From the NCBI GenBank assembly GCA_016699405.1, contig CP064972.1:3441501-3505500 (forward strand): a DNA stretch of 64,000 nucleotides, written 5' to 3'. A model generated the notes under the pieces. It worked only from the letters and a program-made list of their open reading frames with translations, searched no databases and was not told the DNA's origin. Of the stretch, positions 9,328 to 16,693 are shown piece by piece. How positions within the stretch are numbered: position 1 is the stretch's first letter; every line of letters begins with the position of its first letter. This stretch comes from Holophagales bacterium (GTDB taxonomy: Bacteria > Acidobacteriota > Thermoanaerobaculia > Multivoradales > JAGPDF01). A program made the translations under genes and the position numbers.

Positions 9328-10062
9328 ATGACTCTCTTCCACGGGCGCAACGGTCAGGCGAAGACGAGCGGTCCCGCCTCGCCGGTGATCGACATGCGAG
9401 GGATCGGCAAGACCTACGACACGGGCGCCGTGCGGGTCCAGGCGCTCCAGGCGATCGACCTCTCGGTCGCAGGCGGGGAGTTCGTCGCCATCGTCGGTCC
9501 GTCCGGCTCTGGCAAGTCGACGCTGCTCAATCTGGTCGGGTGCCTCGACACGCCGAGCAGCGGGACCTACCGGCTTCAGGGAGAGGAGGTCGAGCGGCTC
9601 GGCGCCGACGAGCTGGCCGACATCCGCAATCGTCGCATCGGCTTCGTCTTTCAGAGCTTCAACCTGCTGCCGCAGATCAGCGCCTTCGAGAACGTCGAGC
9701 TGCCGTTGCTCTTCAAGGGGACCGGAGCGCGGGAGCGCCGAGAGCGAGTCGAGCACCTCTTCGAGCAGGTCGGTCTTGCCGACCGGATGCACCACCGGCC
9801 GACCGAGCTCTCGGGGGGGCAGACGCAGCGGGTCGCGATCGCACGGGCGCTGGCCTGTGATCCAACCCTGATTCTGGCCGACGAGCCGACCGGCAACCTC
9901 GATTCGTCCTCGGGCAAGGACGTGCTGCATCTCTTCGAGGAGCTGGGGGAGCAGGGGCGAACGATGCTGGTCATCACCCACGACATGGCCGTCGCCCAGC
10001 GAACCCGGCGACTCGTGCGGATCGCCGACGGCCGCATCACGGAAGACCGACCGGTCGCCTGA
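9328..10062 (+). CDS. ABC transporter ATPase, MacB/LolD family
   Basis: 244 residues, a single nucleotide-binding domain. Walker A is GPSGSGKST (near 52-60), the signature is LSGGQTQR, and Walker B is LILADEPTG, followed by NLDSSSG and a switch histidine in VITHD. These are typical of the MacB/LolD/FtsE branch. It ends the adaptor-permease-permease-ATPase operon and should energise both permeases. Its stop codon lies in the loop of a perfect 12-bp hairpin. Confidence 0.93.
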   Translation: MTLFHGRNGQAKTSGPASPVIDMRGIGKTYDTGAVRVQALQAIDLSVAGGEFVAIVGPSGSGKSTLLNLVGCLDTPSSGTYRLQGEEVERLGADELADIRNRRIGFVFQSFNLLPQISAFENVELPLLFKGTGARERRERVEHLFEQVGLADRMHHRPTELSGGQTQRVAIARALACDPTLILADEPTGNLDSSSGKDVLHLFEELGEQGRTMLVITHDMAVAQRTRRLVRIADGRITEDRPVA

Positions 10063-10082
10063 TTCCTCGCGGCGACCGGTCG
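10048..10082. terminator. Bidirectional terminator-like hairpin with a stop codon in its loop
   Basis: CGACCGGTCGCC (10048-10059) pairs perfectly with GGCGACCGGTCG (10071-10082) around an 11-nt loop. The loop begins with the TGA stop of the ATPase gene. It lies between convergent genes and could end both transcripts. There is no clear U tract, only a short TGTAAC on the right. Confidence 0.6.
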
Positions 10083-10092
10083 TGTAACACGC

Positions 10093-10782
10093 TCAGTCGA
10101 GAGTGATCTCGACGTTGCCGACGCCGCACTCGACCTCGACGAGCGAGCTCCCCTTGCCGCTCGTCCAACGGAGCCCCTTGCCGACGAAGCCGGTACCGTC
10201 GATGCGCCCGCTCGGCAGGGCGAGCGACGTGTCCCCGACGCCGGACTTCAAGCTGACGCTGCGCACCGAGGTCTCCGGCAGGCGAACCTGGACGTTCCCC
10301 ACGCCGAGATCGACGTAGAGGTCGTGTCGGAAACCCCGGACCTCAAGATCGCCGACGCCCATGTCGACCGAGAGAGGGAAGTCCCGCGGCGCCGAGATGA
10401 CGCCCTTCAGCTTGACGCCCTTGCTGGAAGTGCCCCGTGGGCCGCGGATCTCGACGGCCAGCTTCTCGCCGCGCCGGCGCGAGTCGATCTTCATCTTGTT
10501 GGCGAGCTTGTCGCATTCGGCCGGCTCGGAATCGCACGCGATCTGCAGCTCGACCCGGACGACGCGCTCTTCGGTGGCCTCGAGGCGAAGCTCACCGACG
10601 GGGAAGTCGAGGGTCACCCAGCGGGCATCGCCGAGGGGAAGCTCCTGGCTGAGCCGCCGCGGCTCGGGAGTCGACGCGGCCGACGCGGGAGCAGCCACGC
10701 ACCCCGCGCTGGCAAGAACGATCAGGGCGAAGGCGGTCGCGAGAGCGGTGGGGCGGAAACGGACACCGTGGTGCGAGGACAT
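10093..10782 (-). CDS. Putative lipoprotein with DUF4097-like beta-repeat domain
   Basis: 229 residues. AGGAGG lies 8 nt before the ATG. The leader ends ASAGC (Cys28), so it is probably a lipoprotein. The mature part has repeating beta-strands with recurring GVGD/GVGN turns (DMGVGDLEV, DLGVGNVQV, SGVGDTSL, CGVGNVEI), a pattern typical of DUF4097/adhesin-like beta-solenoids. Two further cysteines (in ACDSEPAEC) could form a disulfide. It converges on the ABC operon and is separated from trxB by 176 bp, in which I see nothing else. The function is unknown. Confidence 0.7.
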   Translation of the reverse strand: MSSHHGVRFRPTALATAFALIVLASAGCVAAPASAASTPEPRRLSQELPLGDARWVTLDFPVGELRLEATEERVVRVELQIACDSEPAECDKLANKMKIDSRRRGEKLAVEIRGPRGTSSKGVKLKGVISAPRDFPLSVDMGVGDLEVRGFRHDLYVDLGVGNVQVRLPETSVRSVSLKSGVGDTSLALPSGRIDGTGFVGKGLRWTSGKGSSLVEVECGVGNVEITLD

Positions 10783-10958
10783 GGCAAGGACCTCCTGGAT
10801 CTGGCCGTCGGCGGTCGCCGCAGCCCATCGTCGGCTGGCGAACCGAGCGGGTCTGTCCGAGCTTACGACGGAGGGCGGGGGATCGTTTCGTGAACCGCTT
10901 CACCCTCCGCAGCGCGGGCGCCGAGGGAATCGCGACGCCAGAGTCGTCGCCCCGGCGG

Positions 10959-11915
10959 TCACTCCTGCGCTTCGAGGAAGCGTTCGGCGTCGATCGCCGC
11001 CTTGCAGCCGCTTCCGGCCGCGGTGATCGCCTGGCGATAGCGTGGGTCGACGACATCGCCGCAGGCGAAGACCCCGGGGACCTTCGTCGCGCTGGTCGGC
11101 TCGAGGACCCGCAGATAGCCCACGTCATCCATGTCGAGGAGCCCTCGAAAGAGGGCGGTATTCGGCTGGTGACCGATGGCGACGAACAGCCCCTGGACCG
11201 CCAGCTCGGAGAGCTCACCGTCGCGCGGGTCGCGCAACCGCAGAGCGTGAACGCCGGCATCGCGCGAGCCGAGAACCTCCACGACCTCGCGATTCCAGGC
11301 GAAGGCGATCTTCGGGTTGGCGAGCGCCCGCTCGCGCATGATCTTCGAGGCCCGGAGCTCGTCGCGACGATGCACCACGGTGACCTTCGAGGCGAACCGC
11401 GTCAGGTACAGCGCCTCCTCGATCGCGGTGTCGCCTCCACCGACGATCGCCACCTCCTTGCCGCGGAAGAAGAAGCCGTCACAGGTGGCGCAGGCCGACA
11501 CGCCGTAGCCCATGAGTTCCTGTTCGCTCGGCAGGCCGATCAGCTTGGCGCTGGCTCCGGTGGCGACGATCAGCGTTTCGGCGCGGTAGACGCCGGCCTC
11601 GGTGTCGAGGCGAAACGGGCGGCGCGAGAGATCGACCGCGGCGACGGTCTCGAACTTCACCTCGGCGCCGAAGCGGCGTGCTTGCTCGCGCATCCGGTCC
11701 ACCAACTCCGGGCCCAGGATCCCTTCGGGAAAGCCGGGGAAGTTCTCGACTTCGGTGGTGATCGTGAGCTGGCCGCCGGGTTGCGAACCCTCGAGCACGA
11801 GGGGCCGCAGGCTGGCACGGGCAGCGTAGAGGGCGGCCGTGAGCCCGGCGGGGCCCGAGCCGATGATCGCCACGCGATGGAGTTCGAGCGGATCGAGCGA
11901 ACGAGGGTCGGTCAT
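10959..11915 (-). CDS. trxB: Thioredoxin-disulfide reductase
   Basis: 318 residues from ATG 11915; a longer in-frame start at 12068 is rejected because it would overlap the ferritin start and exceed family length. FAD-binding GSGPAG near residues 20-25, redox-active CATCDG, NADPH-binding GGGDTA and a C-terminal FACGDV segment all match bacterial TrxB. It reduces thioredoxin with NADPH. It is divergent from a ferritin gene, consistent with redox/iron homeostasis. A TATACT box on the minus strand (11968-11963) could be its -10, but no -35 is evident. Confidence 0.95.
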   Translation of the reverse strand: MTDPRSLDPLELHRVAIIGSGPAGLTAALYAARASLRPLVLEGSQPGGQLTITTEVENFPGFPEGILGPELVDRMREQARRFGAEVKFETVAAVDLSRRPFRLDTEAGVYRAETLIVATGASAKLIGLPSEQELMGYGVSACATCDGFFFRGKEVAIVGGGDTAIEEALYLTRFASKVTVVHRRDELRASKIMRERALANPKIAFAWNREVVEVLGSRDAGVHALRLRDPRDGELSELAVQGLFVAIGHQPNTALFRGLLDMDDVGYLRVLEPTSATKVPGVFACGDVVDPRYRQAITAAGSGCKAAIDAERFLEAQE

Positions 11916-12066
11916 GGCGTGGCTCCTGCGCGGGCGGGGATCGACGGGTCCGCGGGAGGCGAAGTATACCAACGCCGATGCGCCCATCTCGGAGTCGAAC
12001 CTCGTAGACTTGGCCCCTGCGACGAACCGCCCGATCCAAGACGAAGCGGTTCCACTAGGAGGACAC

Positions 12067-12651
12067 ATGGGAAAGAAGGACAGCGAACGGAAGAAGTCCC
12101 GGGAGAGCGTTGCTGGGCTGAGTCTTGCCAGCGCCGAGCTCGCCGCCGCAATGAATGCTCAGATCGGCCACGAGATGCTCGCTTCGCTTCAGTACGTCGC
12201 GATCGCCACGTACTTCGACGCCGAGGCGCTTCCGGAGCTGGCGGCGTTCTTCTACCGGCAGGCGGAGGAGGAGCGCGCGCATGCGATGAAGTTCGTCCAC
12301 TTCCTGGTGGACGCCGGCGCACGCGTCGAGATCCCGGCGATGCCCGCGCCGCAGTCGGCGATCGGTTCGGCCGAGGAGGCTGTGAGCCTCTCGCTCGACT
12401 GGGAGCAGACGGTGACGCAGCAGATCTACGACCTCGTGGAGATCGCACGCGGCGACCGCAACTACATCGCCTTGCGCTTCCTCGATTGGTTCGTCACCGA
12501 GCAACTCGAGGAGCTGACGTCGATGGGGACGCTGCTCGCGCTGGTCCGCCGAGCCAGCGGCAATCTGTTCTACGTCGAAGAACACCTGGCCCGGAAAGGC
12601 GGGGTCCTCGCCGCCAAGCCGGCAGGCGAGGGCGCGGCGGAAGCGGAGTAG
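12067..12651 (+). CDS. Ferritin
   Basis: 194 residues. AGGAGG sits just before ATG 12067, which fixes the start. The four-helix ferritin fold is supported by iron-ligand motifs: GHEMLASLQY in helix A, EEERAHAMKF (ExxH) in helix B, and EQLEEL in helix D. The protein should oxidise and store iron in the cytoplasm. The first 15 or so residues are a charged Lys/Ser/Glu-rich extension not usual in short ferritins. Divergent from trxB with a 151-bp shared upstream region that contains TAGACT at 12005-12010. Confidence 0.9.
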   Translation: MGKKDSERKKSRESVAGLSLASAELAAAMNAQIGHEMLASLQYVAIATYFDAEALPELAAFFYRQAEEERAHAMKFVHFLVDAGARVEIPAMPAPQSAIGSAEEAVSLSLDWEQTVTQQIYDLVEIARGDRNYIALRFLDWFVTEQLEELTSMGTLLALVRRASGNLFYVEEHLARKGGVLAAKPAGEGAAEAE

Positions 12652-12669
12652 CTGCGCTGAGGGATTCCG

Positions 12670-12698
12670 GCAGCGGGGCCGCGATCGGGTCCCGCTGC
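12670..12698. terminator. Hairpin terminator between ferritin and the ASADH-like gene
   Basis: GCAGCGGGGCC (12670-12680) pairs with GGTCCCGCTGC (12688-12698) with one G-U pair and a 7-nt loop. It lies in the 73-bp convergent gap, followed by TT only, so it may act in both directions. Confidence 0.5.
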
Positions 12699-12724
12699 TT
12701 CGATCCTCGGCCCGTTGGGGCGGG

Positions 12725-13693
12725 TCAGGGCCCGAGCCAGGGCGCAGCGAGCGCGAGCGCGTTGAGCGCTCCGCCGACCGTCAGGTTGTCGAGAACCGCC
12801 CAGATCCACGCCTGGCCGCTGCCGTCCCCACCCCGACCGACTCGAATCTCCCCGACCTGGATCTTCTCGGCGCCCGAGCCGTCGATCGGCCCGAGGTGGC
12901 CAGCGTGTTTCGTCGACTCGATCCCCGGATCGACTGCCAATGCGCGCGCGATCTCCCGGGCTGTCACGTGGCCGTCGAAGCGCAGGTCGACACCCAGAGC
13001 CGTTCCGTGGAACATGCCTCCCTGGATTGCCTGGACCCGGATCTCCGGAGCCTCACCGTCGAAGACGGCGCGAAGGGAGGCCTCGATGCGCTCGGCATCG
13101 TCGCGCGAAGGCAGGAGGTTGAAGGCCAGCTGGCGACCGAAGACGGCCGGCTTCGGCTGCCCGGTGAACATGAGGATGGCTCGGGTTTCCTCGAAGAGCT
13201 CGTCGATCCCGGCCTGCCCCCGAATCGAGGCCGGCTGGACGACGGTCGCGCTCGCTTCGCGAAGCCCGAGCGGCGCGACGGCGGTGAGAAGGCGCGCCAG
13301 GCCGACCACCGCCGGATGAGGGCTGATCCAGACGCGGGCGCCGGTCGGTGCCGCGCTTCTTCCGGTTCCGGCCACGGCGACCGCTCCGTCCTCGACGCCC
13401 GCACCCGCTCCGAGGACGATCGCCTGGGTTCCGGCCGGAATGTCGGCCAGGAGCGGACGATCCTGGGCGATCTCCCCGCAGAAGAAGGCGACGGCGGCTC
13501 CGTCGAGCTCGAGGGCGGCGTAGCGGCCGACGATCGTCGCCATGCCCCCGACCTCGGTGACCGAGCCGATTTCGTCCTCGCTGGCAGAGTAGAGACGGAC
13601 GTCGAGGGAGCGGCTGCCGGCGATCCGGCCGAGCCCCTCGCACAACTCCTTGCCCAGGAGTGTCGTCGGGTGGACGACGGCGATCCGACTCAC
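12725..13693 (-). CDS. Aspartate-semialdehyde dehydrogenase homologue lacking the catalytic cysteine (Usg-like)
   Basis: 322 residues from GTG 13693, overlapping the pssA stop by 4 nt (GTGA). The fold is that of ASADH: VVQPASIRGQAG and the late WAVLDNLTVGGALNAL match the dimerisation domain and the C-terminal helix. The active-site NPNC segment is replaced by SPHPAVV (residues 124-130), with Ala128 where the nucleophilic Cys should be. The NADP loop GATG is replaced by HPTT (8-11). Only Cys18 and Cys72 exist. It is therefore unlikely to be an active Asd and resembles Usg-1-type pseudo-enzymes. It ends the psd-pssA operon. Confidence 0.8.
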   Translation of the reverse strand: MSRIAVVHPTTLLGKELCEGLGRIAGSRSLDVRLYSASEDEIGSVTEVGGMATIVGRYAALELDGAAVAFFCGEIAQDRPLLADIPAGTQAIVLGAGAGVEDGAVAVAGTGRSAAPTGARVWISPHPAVVGLARLLTAVAPLGLREASATVVQPASIRGQAGIDELFEETRAILMFTGQPKPAVFGRQLAFNLLPSRDDAERIEASLRAVFDGEAPEIRVQAIQGGMFHGTALGVDLRFDGHVTAREIARALAVDPGIESTKHAGHLGPIDGSGAEKIQVGEIRVGRGGDGSGQAWIWAVLDNLTVGGALNALALAAPWLGP

Positions 13694-14466
13694 CGTGGCC
13701 CCTCGTCGACGCTGTCTCGCGGAGGGGCCGCAGCGGGACGTTTCGGTCCGATCTTGCTCCACACCCAGGCCAGCGGACCCGAGAAGGTATAGACCGACGC
13801 CGCGACGAGGAAGAAGGCCCGCGGTTCGAGAGCGGCCACCAGCAGGACGGCAGCCACCGGGACGAGGACCCGGAAGCTCAAACGCGCCCCGGGATCGAGC
13901 TTCTTGAAGCTCGGATAGCGGAAAGTCGAGACCATGAGCGAGCCGAGGCCGGCCAGGGCCACGACCATCAGCCCCGTCAGGTAACCCCGCCACTCGGAAT
14001 CCGGCGCGAAGAAGAGAACCGCGGCGATGCCGCCGGCGGCGGCCGGCGAAGGCAGTCCGACGAAGGAGCGTCCGTCCGAGAGCTTCGTCTGGACGTTGAA
14101 ACGCGCCAGGCGCGTTGCGGCGCAGACGAGGTAGAAGAAGGGGACCAGCCATCCGGCACGGCCGAGGTGGGCGAGGCCCCAGTGGTAGGCCAGGAGCGCC
14201 GGGACCATCCCGAAGGTCAGCACGTCGGCAAGCGAGTCGAGCTCCTTGCCGAACTCGCTCTCGGTTCCCATCCGGCGGGCGATGCGGCCGTCGAGGCTGT
14301 CGAGCACCGCCGCCGCGTAGATCAGCAGCGCCGCGTCGGTGAACTCGGCCGTCAGCCCGCGCATCAGCGCGAGGAACCCGAGGAACATGTTGCCGACCGT
14401 GAACAGCGAAGGCAGCAGGTAGGCGCCGCGCCGGAGCCGGGCCGGGACCCGCCGCGCGCCCATCAT
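13690..14466 (-). CDS. pssA: CDP-diacylglycerol-serine O-phosphatidyltransferase
   Basis: 258 residues, several membrane helices. The CDP-alcohol phosphotransferase motif is complete: DSLDGRIAR followed by G and ELDSLAD, giving D-x2-DG-x2-AR-x8-G-x3-D-x3-D near residues 58-80. It makes phosphatidylserine from CDP-diacylglycerol and serine. The start ATG 14466 overlaps the psd stop (ATGA). The neighbouring psd converts its product to phosphatidylethanolamine. Confidence 0.93.
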   Translation of the reverse strand: MMGARRVPARLRRGAYLLPSLFTVGNMFLGFLALMRGLTAEFTDAALLIYAAAVLDSLDGRIARRMGTESEFGKELDSLADVLTFGMVPALLAYHWGLAHLGRAGWLVPFFYLVCAATRLARFNVQTKLSDGRSFVGLPSPAAAGGIAAVLFFAPDSEWRGYLTGLMVVALAGLGSLMVSTFRYPSFKKLDPGARLSFRVLVPVAAVLLVAALEPRAFFLVAASVYTFSGPLAWVWSKIGPKRPAAAPPRDSVDEGPR

Positions 14467-15101
14467 GCGGACCTGCCGGGTTCGGCCATCGGCGTCTCGC
14501 CATTGCGGACCCGGTCGCCCACCTTGACCAGGATCCGGTAGTCGGCCGGGAGAATCAGGTCGACCCGCGAACCGAACTTGATCAACCCCATGCGCTCGCC
14601 CCGGGCGCGACGCTCTCCGGGACGCAGGTAGCAGACGACGCGACGAGCGAACAGGCCGGCGATCTGGCGCACGCCGATCACATCCCCGTCTTCCCGCCGG
14701 ATCACCGAGAGCTGGCCCTCGTTGATCTCCCCGGCGTCGTGTCGGAAGGCGGCGACCTTCTTGCCGGGCTTGAGCGAGGAGGAGACGACCTCGCCGTCGA
14801 CCGGCATCCGCTGGATGTGGACGTCGAAGACCGACAGGAACGTGACGACGAGCTGGCGCCGACCCGGGCCGACGGCTAGGTCCTCGACCTCGTCGATTCG
14901 CGTGACGAGACCGTCGGCAGCGGCGATGACCGTGGAGGGCGATCCCGCGTAGCTCCGGCGGGGGTCGCGAAAGAAGAGCAGGACGGCCAGGCCGAAGAGC
15001 GCAAGCCCCGCCGCCCAGCCCGGATGTCCGAGGGCGCCGGCGATCGCCGCGGCGACCGGGAACGGACACACGAACGGCCAGGATTCTCGAGCAAAGGTCA
15101 T
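14463..15101 (-). CDS. psd: Phosphatidylserine decarboxylase proenzyme, short type
   Basis: 212 residues, the size of the short (Psd-A) class. Two N-terminal hydrophobic segments precede the catalytic part. FDVHIQRMP (near 92-100) carries the conserved His, and IKFGSRVDL (near 174-182) contains the Gly-Ser pair where self-cleavage makes the pyruvoyl group. It produces phosphatidylethanolamine. It starts 42 nt after DUF465 and overlaps pssA by 4 nt, forming a PE-synthesis operon. Confidence 0.93.
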   Translation of the reverse strand: MTFARESWPFVCPFPVAAAIAGALGHPGWAAGLALFGLAVLLFFRDPRRSYAGSPSTVIAAADGLVTRIDEVEDLAVGPGRRQLVVTFLSVFDVHIQRMPVDGEVVSSSLKPGKKVAAFRHDAGEINEGQLSVIRREDGDVIGVRQIAGLFARRVVCYLRPGERRARGERMGLIKFGSRVDLILPADYRILVKVGDRVRNGETPMAEPGRSA

Positions 15102-15143
15102 GGAGGTCGCCTGTTCCCGACGCCGTGCGTCGGGCGAGAGCGC

Positions 15144-15377
15144 TCAGGCCGAGACGCGGCTGTCGCGGTGCTCGCGGAGCATCTGCTCCATGCGGTCCTT
15201 GAGCGCGAGCTTGTGGACCTTGATCTGCTTCTCCTGGATCTCGTCGTCCTGCGACAGGAGAGTCTTCTGGTAGAGCGCTGTCAGCTGCTGCTCGCACTGC
15301 TGGTGCTCGGCGACGAGCTGCTGAAACGCCTCACTGCTTTCCATGAGCTCCTGTCTCAGGGCATCCAGGGTCGGCAT
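15144..15377 (-). CDS. DUF465 (YdcH-like) small coiled-coil protein
   Basis: 77 residues, highly charged and helical, matching the short DUF465 family. The sequence DDEIQEKQIKVHKLALKDRM near 44-63 contains the conserved LKxLKLALKD-like core. AAGGAG lies 12 nt before ATG 15377; the longer in-frame extension overlaps rimI and tsaB and is rejected. It heads the PE-synthesis operon from its own promoter at 15477-15505. Function in the family is unknown. Confidence 0.8.
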   Translation of the reverse strand: MPTLDALRQELMESSEAFQQLVAEHQQCEQQLTALYQKTLLSQDDEIQEKQIKVHKLALKDRMEQMLREHRDSRVSA

Positions 15378-15415
15378 GATCTCGGATCTCCTTGGGTCAT
15401 CGTCGGAAGGAGGCG

Positions 15416-15434
15416 TTCGCGAGCCCTTCGCGAA
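15416..15434. other. Hairpin in the 5' leader of the DUF465-psd-pssA transcript
   Basis: TTCGCGA and TCGCGAA pair perfectly around GCCCT. The hairpin lies inside the roughly 93-nt untranslated leader predicted from the promoter at 15477-15505. A regulatory role is only a possibility. Confidence 0.4.
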
Positions 15435-15476
15435 ACCAGGGCGCCTCGTGAGCGCGCTCCTCGATCGGCGGTTTTC

Positions 15477-15505
15477 AGAATAGCACCCGCCTGTCGCCCC
15501 TTCAA
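15477..15505 (-). promoter_or_regulatory. Promoter of the DUF465-psd-pssA operon
   Basis: Minus-strand TTGAAG (15505-15500), 17-nt spacer, TATTCT (15482-15477), with an extended -10 TG one base upstream (TGCTATTCT). The -35 overlaps the TGA stop of rimI. Predicted start near 15470. Confidence 0.55.
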
Positions 15506-15966
15506 GAACGGCGGGGTGTCGAGAGATCGAGGGAGTACAGCACGGCATCGCTCCCGTCGGAGTAGTAGCCGCGGCGGAAACCGACCGGCTCGAACCCCAG
15601 GGCTCGGTAGAGAGCCCGCGCGGCCTCGTTGTGCACGGCAACCTCGAGGTGGCAGGTGCGGAGTCCCCGCATGCGGAGCCGTTCGAGGCCTTGGGTGAGG
15701 AGCCGGCGAGCCTCTCCTCGTCCGCGGCGATCCGGGCACACCCCGATCCGCAGCAGCTCGGCCTCGTCGGCGACGAACTGGAAGACGGCATAGGCCGACG
15801 GCTCCAGGCCGCTCCCACCGAGCAGCAGGATCTCGGCGAGCTCCGAGGTGAGCGAGGAGGAGATCTGGACCTCGCTCCACGGAAGGGGGAAGCAGACCTG
15901 CTCGAGGGCGACCAGGCTTCGCAGGTCGGCCTCGGTGGCTCGGCGGACGGCGCCCGGGTCAGGCAC
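15502..15966 (-). CDS. rimI: Ribosomal-protein-alanine N-acetyltransferase (RimI-like GNAT)
   Basis: 154 residues from GTG 15966, overlapping the tsaB stop by 8 nt. The GNAT acetyl-CoA loop is seen as VCPDRRGRGEARRLL, preceded by ELLRIGV, and the C-terminal NEAARALYRALGFEPVGFRR is the classic RimI ending. It probably acetylates the N-terminus of bS18, whose gene lies at 31010. A tsaB-rimI pairing is common because both sit near tRNA t6A functions. Confidence 0.85.
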   Translation of the reverse strand: MPDPGAVRRATEADLRSLVALEQVCFPLPWSEVQISSSLTSELAEILLLGGSGLEPSAYAVFQFVADEAELLRIGVCPDRRGRGEARRLLTQGLERLRMRGLRTCHLEVAVHNEAARALYRALGFEPVGFRRGYYSDGSDAVLYSLDLSTPRRS

Positions 15967-16642
15967 CGGGCGGACCTGGGGAGGGACCTTTCGCCAGGCG
16001 GACCTCGGGTGTCGGAGCGCGCAGGTAGAGCGGCGTGAGCAGCCGGCCCGGATCGGGGGTGGGCGGCGCGAGGGAAAGTGCGATCGCCAAGGGGCCGGCG
16101 AGCGGCTGTGCCTCCAGGAGCTGCTGGTCGGGAAGCTCCCGCGCCAAGGCCGAAACCCCGAATCCGATGGCCGATCCGGGAGGAAGACGACGGAGCTCTT
16201 CGCCGGAGAGGATCCGCGCTTCGCTGATCGCCATCGGCGGACGGTCCACCGCGAGCAGCTGGCAGTACCACTCGCCGCGAAGGGCGTCGACCAGGGCCAG
16301 AATCCGCTCCGGACCGCCGACTCCTTGCCAGGCGAGAGCTTCGAACGTGGTGATCGAGCTCGCCGGGCATTCGAGAGCCTCGTGCAAGGCCCAGGCGGTT
16401 GCCAGGGCGAGTCGGACCCCGGTGAAGCTGCCGGGACCGCGCACGGCGACCAGGTGGGCGAGGTCGCGCGGCGAGAGCGCGGCAAGACGCATCGCTTCGT
16501 CGACGAGGGCGAGGAGCGGGCGGGCACCGGGCCCGCCCGGCGCGTCGACCGCCGCGAGGAGACGGCCGTCCAGGCCGACCGCCACGCTCGACCGGGGCGA
16601 GGCGGCGTCGATCGCCAGCAGGGGGCCTGGGTTCGTCGCCAC
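15959..16642 (-). CDS. tsaB: tRNA threonylcarbamoyladenosine biosynthesis protein TsaB
   Basis: 227 residues. LLAIDAASPRSSVAVG at 8-23 and VAVRGPGSFTGVRLAL near 65-80 match TsaB (YeaZ), the partner of TsaD in making t6A37 on ANN-decoding tRNAs. The start GTG 16642 has no Shine-Dalgarno. TATACT (16654-16649) lies exactly 6 nt upstream, so the message is probably leaderless. It is divergent from mutS with only 51 bp between. Confidence 0.9.
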   Translation of the reverse strand: MATNPGPLLAIDAASPRSSVAVGLDGRLLAAVDAPGGPGARPLLALVDEAMRLAALSPRDLAHLVAVRGPGSFTGVRLALATAWALHEALECPASSITTFEALAWQGVGGPERILALVDALRGEWYCQLLAVDRPPMAISEARILSGEELRRLPPGSAIGFGVSALARELPDQQLLEAQPLAGPLAIALSLAPPTPDPGRLLTPLYLRAPTPEVRLAKGPSPGPPGA

Positions 16643-16648
16643 GCGGCG

Positions 16649-16654
16649 AGTATA
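16649..16654 (-). promoter_or_regulatory. -10 box of tsaB, probably leaderless
   Basis: TATACT on the minus strand, 6 nt before the GTG start, placing +1 at the start codon. No recognisable -35. Confidence 0.45.
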
Positions 16655-16678
16655 TGGGTGGACCCGCGCAGCCAGGGC

Positions 16679-16684
16679 TATACT
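16679..16684 (+). promoter_or_regulatory. -10 box of mutS, probably leaderless or nearly so
   Basis: TATACT 9 nt before ATG 16694, with no Shine-Dalgarno between. Transcription should begin at or within about six nt of the start codon. Confidence 0.45.
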
Positions 16685-16693
16685 GCCGACCCC

